Shown piece after piece: positions 25,801 to 32,397 of a stretch of DNA of 52,391 nucleotides. The notes beneath the pieces are model-generated. The model ran no database searches. It saw only the letters and a list, made by a program, of their open reading frames with translations, and was not told the origin of the DNA. Both the position numbers and the translations under genes were made by a program. The DNA is from an uncultured Rhodopila sp. (lineage in GTDB: Bacteria; Pseudomonadota; Alphaproteobacteria; Acetobacterales; Acetobacteraceae), in assembly GCA_903851415.1 (NCBI GenBank), contig CAINOE010000044.1, positions 1-52,391 on the forward strand. The letters run 5' to 3'. Positions within the stretch are counted from its first letter, which is position 1. Each line of letters starts with the position of its first letter.

Positions 25801-26535
25801 TCAATACGCCAGGAACACGCCATCCACCGGCAAGGTCACCCCGGTGATGTAGCGCGCCAGGTCCTACGCCAGGAACACCGCCGGCCCGGCGATATCCGCC
25901 GGCTCTCCCACCCGCCCCAGCGGGATTCGTTGCGAGAAATTCGCCATGTATTCGGGGTTCTGCCGCGCCGCCGCGTTCAGCGGCGTGGCGATCAGCCCCG
26001 GGCCGATGGCGTTCACCCGCACCCCTTGCGGCGACAGTTCGATCGCCAGCGCCTTGGTCAGCGCCCGCACGCCGCCTTTCGACGCAGTGTAGGCGGCCGA
26101 ATTCGGCAAAGCAACGAACGACTGGACCGAGCCGATATTGATCACGCAGCCCGCCGTCTCCTTCAACTGCTCCAGGAACGCGGTGACCATGTTGTACGGC
26201 CCATCCAGGTTGACCGCCAGGGTCGCGTCCCAGTCCGTGCGGGCGGTTTCCGCCTCCACCTTGCCGCGCCGGATGATCCCGGCATTGTTCACCAGCACCG
26301 ATACCGGCCCCACCGTCCGCGCCAGCGCATCGCAGGCGAAACGGTCGGTCACATCCAGCTCGAAATGCGCGGCATCGCCGCCGATGGAAGCGGCCACCCG
26401 TTCCGCCGCCGCCTCGTTCACATCGGCGACGATCACCCGGGCGCCGTGCTCGGCCATGGCGCGCGCAATGCCCTCGCCGATGCCGGAGCCGCCGCCGGTG
26501 ACCAGCGCCAGCCTGCCGCCGAGCAACCCGGCCAT
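25801..26535 (-). pseudogene. SDR-family oxidoreductase interrupted by an in-frame amber codon near its end
   Basis: The frame encodes a normal SDR: TGGGSGIG cofactor motif, NNAG, YTASK catalytic pair, VNAIGPGLIATPL. Codon 224 is TAG (25866-25864). Beyond it the same frame continues for 20 residues (DLARYITGVTLPVDGVFLAY) and ends at TGA 25803-25801. Those residues are the standard SDR C-terminus, where the interrupted position is usually Ser (FLASDLARYITG). The short product would lose the last strand and the C-terminal dimer contact. The start lies 1 bp after the upstream SDR stop (TGAGATG), so the two were one operon. It is a nonsense mutation, sequencing error or readthrough; the sequence cannot tell which. 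Confidence 0.8.
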
Positions 26536-26536
26536 C

Positions 26537-27337
26537 TCAGCGCACCAGACTGTTCGAGACGGCGCCGCCCGTGGCGATCCGCCCGCCGTCGCAGACGTAG
26601 TGCGCGCCGGTGATGTTGGAGGCGAGGTCGGACGACAAAAACATCACCAGGTTCGCCACTTCCCCGGCGGTCCCGTAACGTCCGAGCGGGATGGCGGACT
26701 GGTAGCGGCTGCCGACAGCGGCGGGATCGCCCGGATTCAGCATCGCCTCCAGCGAATGTATCATGCGCGTATCGATCGGCCCCGGGCAGACCGCGTTGAC
26801 CCGCACGCCGGACCGCGCCACCTCCCCCGCCGCCGTCCTGGTCAGCCCGATAACCGCATGCTTGGAGGCAACGTAAGCCGGCATCCCCGGCGACGCGACC
26901 AGCCCGGCGACCGAGGACGTATTGACCACCGCGCCACGGCCCTGTTCGATCATCACCGGCAGGACATGGCGCAGGCCGAGGAACACGCCCTTGACGTTGA
27001 CCGCCATCACCCGGTCGAACATGTCTTCATCGTATTGATGCGTCGGCGCGACGCTGCCCTCGATGCCGGCGTTGTTGTAGAAGCAGTCGATCGCGCCATA
27101 GCGGTCCAGCGCCAGCTTCACGTAGCTCCGCACGTCGGCGGATTGCGTCACGTCGGCCGCCACGAACAGCGCGTCGCCGCCCTGCCGGCGGACGATGCCG
27201 ACAGCGGCCTCGCCCGCCGCCTCGTCGCGATCGACCACGACGACCCTGGCGCCGCGGCTGGCGAAGCCGATGGCGGCGGCGCGTCCGATGCCGTTCCCGC
27301 CGCCGGTGATCAGGGCGACTTTGCCTTGGAAGTCCAT
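26537..27337 (-). CDS. SDR-family NAD(P)-dependent oxidoreductase
   Basis: A 266-residue classical SDR: TGGGNGIG near residue 11, NNAGI, catalytic Ser in VNTSSVAG, YVASK, VCPGPIDTRM, and the family C-terminus ASNITGAHYVCDGG. Full length, so it serves as a control for the truncated neighbour. ATG 27337 follows a GGAGAGGA-type stretch (AAAAAGGAGAGGAAACC). It is followed with a 1 bp gap by the amber-containing SDR gene. Confidence 0.9.
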   Translation of the reverse strand: MDFQGKVALITGGGNGIGRAAAIGFASRGARVVVVDRDEAAGEAAVGIVRRQGGDALFVAADVTQSADVRSYVKLALDRYGAIDCFYNNAGIEGSVAPTHQYDEDMFDRVMAVNVKGVFLGLRHVLPVMIEQGRGAVVNTSSVAGLVASPGMPAYVASKHAVIGLTRTAAGEVARSGVRVNAVCPGPIDTRMIHSLEAMLNPGDPAAVGSRYQSAIPLGRYGTAGEVANLVMFLSSDLASNITGAHYVCDGGRIATGGAVSNSLVR

Positions 27338-27417
27338 GGTTTCCTCTCCTTTTTGCTATTGGAGAGGAGGCTAGACCATTTGCGTGGCGGCTGGAAATCC
27401 GGCGGGCGCGCTTCCGG

Positions 27418-28101
27418 TCAGAACTTCTCCACCCACGGCCGCAGCTCCACCTCCCACGTCCAGGCGCTGCGCGGCTGGTTCGCCACCTGCCAGTACGTCT
27501 CCGCGATCGCGTCCGGGTCCAGCGTGCTGTCGTCGGTATCAGGCCGCCCCGCAACGCGGATCCCCCCGTCGATGACGAAATGCGCCACATGCACGCCCTT
27601 CGGCGCCAGTTCCCGCGCCAGGCTCGACGCCAGCCCGCGCAGCGCGAACTTGCCCATCGCGAAGGCCGAGGAGTTCGGATACCCCTTCACGCTGGCCGAC
27701 GCCCCGGTCAGCAAAATCGCCCCCGAGCCGCGCGCCACCATGAGCCGCGCCGCCTGCTGCGCCACCAGGAACCCGCCATAGGCGCTGACGGACAGCGCAT
27801 GCGCCACCTCCTCCGGGATCAGCTCCGTCACCGGCCCGCGCGCCCGGGCGCTGGCGTTGTAGACGACGATGTCCGGCACGCCCTGGGTCGCCACCACGAC
27901 ATCGAACAGCGCCGCGACCTCCTCCGGTTCGGTCGTCTCGCAGGCGAAGGTGACGCCCGCCGTCTCCTGCGCCAGCTTCGCCAGCTTGTCCGGCTCACGC
28001 GAGGCCATCGCCACCTGCAGCCCCTGCTTGGCGAACAGCCGCGCCAGGGAAGCGCTCAGACCAGGCCCCACCCCCACGATCAACGCACTCTTGAAATCCA
28101 T
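27418..28101 (-). CDS. Divergent SDR-family protein lacking the catalytic Tyr
   Basis: A 227-residue protein with an SDR Rossmann start, LIVGVGPGLSASLARLFAKQG, and VYNAS in place of NNAG. The usual YxxxK reads FAMGK (SAFAMGKFALRGLA), so Tyr is replaced by Phe while Lys is kept. This form is known from a divergent SDR group. ATG 28101 has a clear GGAGG at good distance; the frame is open further upstream to 28359 but the extra sequence is low-complexity. It is the first of three same-strand SDR genes. Confidence 0.84.
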   Translation of the reverse strand: MDFKSALIVGVGPGLSASLARLFAKQGLQVAMASREPDKLAKLAQETAGVTFACETTEPEEVAALFDVVVATQGVPDIVVYNASARARGPVTELIPEEVAHALSVSAYGGFLVAQQAARLMVARGSGAILLTGASASVKGYPNSSAFAMGKFALRGLASSLARELAPKGVHVAHFVIDGGIRVAGRPDTDDSTLDPDAIAETYWQVANQPRSAWTWEVELRPWVEKF

Positions 28102-28412
28102 TTCCGCGCCCTCCGGAGATCGGCAATGCAACGCGGATACCATAGGACGCTTCCGGCGGCAGCAGCCAGAGCGCGGCGGCGGCGACCGCTTCGGCCGTGC
28201 CGATGGCCGGACTGTCAAGCGCTCCCGTGGCGGCCGCGTCGTGAAATCGTTCGCCCGCCCCGCTCCGCCGCCCGCGACGAATCTGCCTCCCGGGTTGCGG
28301 TCCGCGCGGCGGGTGAACCGGCTGCGGATCGCGTCGGGCGGGCGCGCGGACCTCAACACCGTGCCGGCCGCCGAATCCGGCGGATGCGCTCCGGAACAAG
28401 TGACAACCGCAC

Positions 28413-28445
28413 TTGTCCACAGGAATCTGCATCTTGACTCGATTC
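28413..28445 (+). promoter_or_regulatory. DnaA-box-like site plus three GANTC (CcrM) sites upstream of gcrA
   Basis: TTGTCCACA at 28413-28421 differs from the consensus DnaA box TTATCCACA by one base. GANTC occurs three times just after it: GAATC 28423-28427, GACTC 28436-28440, GATTC 28441-28445, the last two directly abutting. The group ends 5 bp upstream of the -35 of the likely gcrA promoter. The rest of the 412 bp gap 28102-28412 contains no feature I can support. Confidence 0.6.
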
Positions 28446-28450
28446 GGAGA

Positions 28451-28479
28451 TTGCCACGCCTTCATCTGCCCCGTACTGT
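28451..28479 (+). promoter_or_regulatory. Likely gcrA promoter
   Basis: TTGCCA (28451-28456), 17 bases, TACTGT (28474-28479). The predicted transcript would start near 28486, giving a leader of about 28 bases that contains AAGGAG. The -10 region TACTGTAT is identical to the one upstream of rho. Confidence 0.5.
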
Positions 28480-28513
28480 ATTTAGTAGGTAGCGTCCACC
28501 AAGGAGCCTGCAT

Positions 28514-29134
28514 ATGGTATGGAACGAGGAGACGATCCGGCACCTGCGCGATCTCTGGGCAGAGGGTCATTCTACTGCCGAAATCGGTCGGCGGCTTGGC
28601 GTGTCCAAGAATGCAATAGTTGGTAAAGCACACAGGCTTGACCTTGATGCGCGTCCCTCGCCGATACGGCGGGAAGGCCCCAGGCCGCCATCCGAACGTT
28701 CGGCGGCCTTGGCGAGGCTTGCCGGCCCGACGCTGCCGCCGCTCGCCAGCGCCATCGTTCCCGCGCCGGCAGCGCCGGTGTACGCCGCGCCGCGGCCCGC
28801 GGCACCCCGGCCCGCCGCACCGCCGCCGCCCGGAACTCCGAACCAGCCGGCTTCGGTCTCCAACGTCCAGCCGCTGCGCGCGCTGTCCCCCCAGGCGCCC
28901 CGCCCGGCCGCCGCGCCGGCGCCTGCCCCCGTTCCACCCCCCCGCCCGGCGATGCCTCCCCCTTCCGTCCAGCCCCGCCGATCGGCTGCCGCCTGCTGCT
29001 GGCCGATTGGCGAGCCGGGCACGAAGACGTTCCGGTTCTGCGACGACAGCTCGCTGCCCGGCAAGCCGTATTGCGACGAGCATGCCAGGCTGGCTTACGT
29101 GCGCATCCGGGACCGCAAGGAAGACGCCGCCTGA
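28514..29134 (+). CDS. gcrA: GcrA cell-cycle regulator
   Basis: GcrA binds sigma70-RNA polymerase and methylated GANTC sites and drives S-phase genes in alphaproteobacteria. The 206-residue product has the family N-terminus WNEETIRHLRDLWAEGHSTAEIGRRLGVSKNAIVGKAHRL (about residues 3-42), a DNA-binding HTH. A long Pro/Ala linker follows. The C-terminal sigma-interacting block holds CCWPIGEPGTKTFRFCDD and KPYCDEHARLAYVR, with the conserved Cys residues. AAGGAG lies 7 bases before ATG 28514. The upstream region holds a DnaA-like box and three CcrM sites. Confidence 0.95.
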   Translation: MVWNEETIRHLRDLWAEGHSTAEIGRRLGVSKNAIVGKAHRLDLDARPSPIRREGPRPPSERSAALARLAGPTLPPLASAIVPAPAAPVYAAPRPAAPRPAAPPPPGTPNQPASVSNVQPLRALSPQAPRPAAAPAPAPVPPPRPAMPPPSVQPRRSAAACCWPIGEPGTKTFRFCDDSSLPGKPYCDEHARLAYVRIRDRKEDAA

Positions 29135-29235
29135 CGGCGGAAAACCCGGCCGGATGGCTTTGCGGCGCCGCGGTTGCGTGGCTATAAGGTGGCCCCGCCT
29201 CCTGCAAGCCCCGCTTCCTGAAAGCCGAATCCGAT

Positions 29236-29904
29236 ATGGCAACGCAAGCCGAACTCTTCGCCGATGCCCGCAAGCGGATGGTGGACAGCCAGATCCGCCC
29301 TAACCGGGTAACCGACCCGCGAATCCTCGCGGCCATGCGCCGCCTGCCGCGCGAGCGCTTCCTGCCGCACGCCGCGGTGCCGCTGGCCTATGCCGATGAA
29401 GATGTGCCGCTCGGGCACGGACGCTACATGCTGGAGCCGATGGTGCTGGCAAGACTGCTCCAGGCGGCGACTCTGCGGGAGCATGAGCGGGTCCTGGTCG
29501 TCGGTGCCAACACCGGATACTCCGCCGCGGTTCTGGCGGCGTGCGGCTGCCGCGTGGTCGCGCTGGAGGAAGACCCGGCGCTGCTGGCGATCGCCGAGGC
29601 GATCCTGCCGCAGGAGGCGCCCGGCGTGACTTTGGCGTCGGGCCCGTTGGGCGCCGGCTGGCCGGGACATGCGCCCTACGACCTGATCCTGATCGAGGGC
29701 GCGGTGCCCGCGGTGCCGCCCGCGCTGGCGGCCCAGCTGCACCAGGAGACCGGGCGGCTGCTGACCGCGATCTGCTGCGACGGCCGCGCGACCCGGGCGG
29801 TTCAGTGCGAGGTGACGGCCGGCGGGCCGGGGATGACCGCGATTTTCGATTGCAATACGCCGCCGATACCGTCCTTGCGCCGCGCACCCGTGTTCGAGTT
29901 CTGA
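29236..29904 (+). CDS. pcm: Protein-L-isoaspartate O-methyltransferase-like protein
   Basis: A 222-residue SAM-dependent methyltransferase. It has the family N-terminus RKRMVDSQIRPNRVTDPRILAAMRRLPRERFLP, the repair-enzyme block LGHGRYMLEPMVLARLLQ, and SAM-binding VLVVGANTGYSAAVLA. Pcm enzymes methylate isoaspartyl residues for protein repair. The acidic post-I motif is ALEEDPAL. Its place directly before tolC is a conserved alphaproteobacterial order. This branch diverges from E. coli Pcm, so actual substrate is uncertain. Confidence 0.85.
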   Translation: MATQAELFADARKRMVDSQIRPNRVTDPRILAAMRRLPRERFLPHAAVPLAYADEDVPLGHGRYMLEPMVLARLLQAATLREHERVLVVGANTGYSAAVLAACGCRVVALEEDPALLAIAEAILPQEAPGVTLASGPLGAGWPGHAPYDLILIEGAVPAVPPALAAQLHQETGRLLTAICCDGRATRAVQCEVTAGGPGMTAIFDCNTPPIPSLRRAPVFEF

Positions 29905-30091
29905 CGGCCCCGGCGCGTTACGGTGCCGGCACGGATAAACGGAAAGCTGGACATTGCGATGCGATTCGGCCGAAATCCCGGTCAGGGCACGGCGGCCTGG
30001 CGGGTTTTTGCCGTCGCGTTAACGATTTCTTCACATAACGGTCCGATAAGCCTGCCAATACGGCCGGCGGTCCAGCCGAAAAGGGTGCCGA

Positions 30092-31573
30092 ATGAGTCTG
30101 CGTCACGCACTGCTCGGGAGCTTCAGTCTGGTCGCTCTGACGTCCGCCGCCGGAGCGCAGACGCCGCCCGGGGCCACCTCGTCCCCGTCCGCGGCAGTGG
30201 CCGCTTCGGCGGCGCATGCGGCGCTGACAGGCGTGCCTCGTACGCTGGCCGAGGCGCTGGCGATGACCTACTCCAACCAGCCGGCGCTGCAGGCGGAGCG
30301 GGCGAAGCTGCGGGCAACGGATGAAAACGTGCCGACGGCGTTGGCCGGCTGGAAACCGACGGTCGTGATGGCGGGCACCACCGGGTATGGCGATGGCACC
30401 GCGCGCACATACTTGCGGCAAAGCGGCAACGGGGGCTGGGTGAATACTCAGACGGACCGCCTCATCGCGACGGCGCAGGCCACGGTCACCCAGAACATCT
30501 ACACCGGCGGCCGCACCCAGGCGAACGTCAACAAGGCCAAGAATCAGGTCTATGCCGAGCGCGCGACGTTGATCGCGCAGGAGGAGACCAGCTTCGCCAA
30601 CGCCATCCAGGCCTATGTCAATGTCATCCAGGACCAGCAACTGCTGGCCTTGCAGATCAACAACGAACAGGTGTTGGCCAAGCAGTTGCAGGCAACCAAC
30701 GACCGGTTCCGTGTCGGCGAGATTACCCGCACCGACGTGGCGCAGGCCGAAGCAGCGCTGGAAGGCGCCAGGGCCACGCGCGAAACCGCGGAGGGCACGC
30801 TGCAGACCGCGCGCGGAACCTTCCAGCAATATATCGGAGTCATGCCGCCGCCGGACCTGGTCGAGCCGCAACCGTTGAACCTTCCGGTGAAAAGCGAACG
30901 CGACGCGGCCTCGCTCGCCAGCATCAACAATCCGAACGTGATCACTGCCGCGTTCAACGACGCTGCGGCGAAGGACTCGATCGACGCCGCGTTCGGCGCG
31001 CTGCTGCCGCAGGTCAGCGTGCAGGGACAGACGTTCCAACAGAACAACCAGGGCGCGCGCAGCACGCAGGCGAACGGCTACCAGGTGGTCGCGCAACTCT
31101 CGGTGCCGATCTACCAGGGCGGATCGGAGTATTCCGCGGTTCGCCAGGCCAAGCAGACGCAACAACAGACCTCGCGTCTGGTCGATGACGCCAAGTGGAC
31201 GGCGGTGCAGAACGCGGTCCAGCAGTGGGACACGCTGATCGCCGCCAAGGCCGCCGCCGACAGCACCCGCGCGCAGATCCGGGCCAACGAGATCGCGCTG
31301 GAGGGCGTCGAGCGCGAGGCGATCGTCGGCAGCCGCACCACCCTGGACGTGCTGAACGCGACGCAGGCCTTGCTGCAGTCCCGCACCCAACTGGTGCAGA
31401 ACCTGGCGCAGGTGATCACCGCCTCCTACGGGGTCGCCGCCGCCATCGGCCGCCTGACCGCGCGCGATCTGCACCTGGCGGTGCCGCTTTATGACGACAC
31501 CGCCTATTACCAGGCGGTCAAGGACAGGTGGGCCGGCCTGTCCGACTACGCGACCAGCCAGCCGGGACGCTGA
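30092..31573 (+). CDS. tolC: TolC-family outer-membrane channel protein
   Basis: A 493-residue outer-membrane factor for type I secretion and efflux. Residues 1-22 form a signal peptide (LLGSFSLVALTSAAGA). The mature protein has the duplicated TolC pattern: LAEALAMTYSNQPALQAERAKLRA at the start, QNIYTGGRTQANVNKAKNQV at the first turn, and the mirrored LSVPIYQGGSEYSAVRQAKQ in the second half, with long Gln-rich coiled-coil stretches between. AAAAGGG precedes ATG 30092. It is followed 23 bp later by the PopZ-like gene. Confidence 0.94.
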   Translation: MSLRHALLGSFSLVALTSAAGAQTPPGATSSPSAAVAASAAHAALTGVPRTLAEALAMTYSNQPALQAERAKLRATDENVPTALAGWKPTVVMAGTTGYGDGTARTYLRQSGNGGWVNTQTDRLIATAQATVTQNIYTGGRTQANVNKAKNQVYAERATLIAQEETSFANAIQAYVNVIQDQQLLALQINNEQVLAKQLQATNDRFRVGEITRTDVAQAEAALEGARATRETAEGTLQTARGTFQQYIGVMPPPDLVEPQPLNLPVKSERDAASLASINNPNVITAAFNDAAAKDSIDAAFGALLPQVSVQGQTFQQNNQGARSTQANGYQVVAQLSVPIYQGGSEYSAVRQAKQTQQQTSRLVDDAKWTAVQNAVQQWDTLIAAKAAADSTRAQIRANEIALEGVEREAIVGSRTTLDVLNATQALLQSRTQLVQNLAQVITASYGVAAAIGRLTARDLHLAVPLYDDTAYYQAVKDRWAGLSDYATSQPGR

Positions 31574-31596
31574 CCGATGTCAACGCACTGCCACAG

Positions 31597-32181
31597 ATGA
31601 GCACCACGCAGCCTCCTGCCGATACAGCCTCCGGGGACGCAGCAGATCCGTCGATGGAGGAGATACTTGCGTCGATACGGCGCATCCTGAACGAGGAGGA
31701 GCAGCCGGCGCCGTTGGAGCAGCCGCCGGAAGCCCCGCCTGAGGACGACGTTCTGGTGCTGGACCAGTCCATGCTGGTTTCGCCGGCGCCGCAGGCGTCC
31801 GAGGAGGCAGAGCCGGTGCCTGAGCGGGCACCCGAGCCGGCTCCGCCCGCGGCGATGGCGCCGGTTCCGCGGCCCCGGCCGGAGCCTGAACCCCTCGCCG
31901 AAAGCCCGCCGCCCCCGGCCTTCGCGGCGCTGGCCTCGGCCCCGGAACTGGTCGCGCCGGAGGCCGCCGCCGCCGCGGCGTCCTCCGTCGGCAGCCTGAT
32001 GCGCACGCTCGCGGCCGGCCGGGCGACGCAGGTGTGGTCCGGCGGCCCGACGCTGGAGGACATGGTGCGGGCGGAACTGCGCCCTCTGCTGAAGGATTGG
32101 CTCGACACCAACCTGCCGCCGCTGGTGGAACGCCTGGTGCGCGCGGAAATCGAGCGGGTCGTCAATCGGGCGGTGCCCTGA
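31597..32181 (+). CDS. popZ: PopZ-like (DUF2497) protein
   Basis: A 194-residue protein with the three parts of PopZ: an N-terminal helix PSMEEILASIRRILNEEEQ (about 17-35), a Pro/Glu-rich acidic middle, and a C-terminal helical oligomerisation block GGPTLEDMVRAELRPLLKDWLDTNLPPLVERLVRAEIERVV. PopZ forms polar networks that anchor the chromosome origin region in alphaproteobacteria. ATG 31597 gives the family N-terminus; the frame is open upstream into tolC but without homology. Conserved position between tolC and valS. Confidence 0.88.
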   Translation: MSTTQPPADTASGDAADPSMEEILASIRRILNEEEQPAPLEQPPEAPPEDDVLVLDQSMLVSPAPQASEEAEPVPERAPEPAPPAAMAPVPRPRPEPEPLAESPPPPAFAALASAPELVAPEAAAAAASSVGSLMRTLAAGRATQVWSGGPTLEDMVRAELRPLLKDWLDTNLPPLVERLVRAEIERVVNRAVP

Positions 32182-32220
32182 AAGCCGTGCCCCGTCGCAG
32201 CAAGGCCCGTGTGCCTCGCG

Positions 32221-32266
32221 TCATGGCCCGTGTCTCTCTCCGGTCATGGCCACAAAGCATGACGCG
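32221..32266. repeat. Degenerate REP-like fragments (copy G)
   Basis: Two imperfect copies of the repeat core, TCATGGCCCG and TCATGGCCA, occur in direct rather than inverted order, followed by GCATGACG, in the 216 bp gap before valS. This looks like a decayed or rearranged element. The rest of the gap shows nothing else firm. Confidence 0.4.
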
Positions 32267-32397
32267 ACGCTGGCAGCGTGACGAGGCACGACCTTCACGT
32301 GTAATACCCCCGTGCGGCTTATCAGCCCCCGCCTTTTTCTGACATTCTGTGACGCGGGCATTTCGGCAGCCGTTTCGCCGGACCGCGGGAGATCGCG

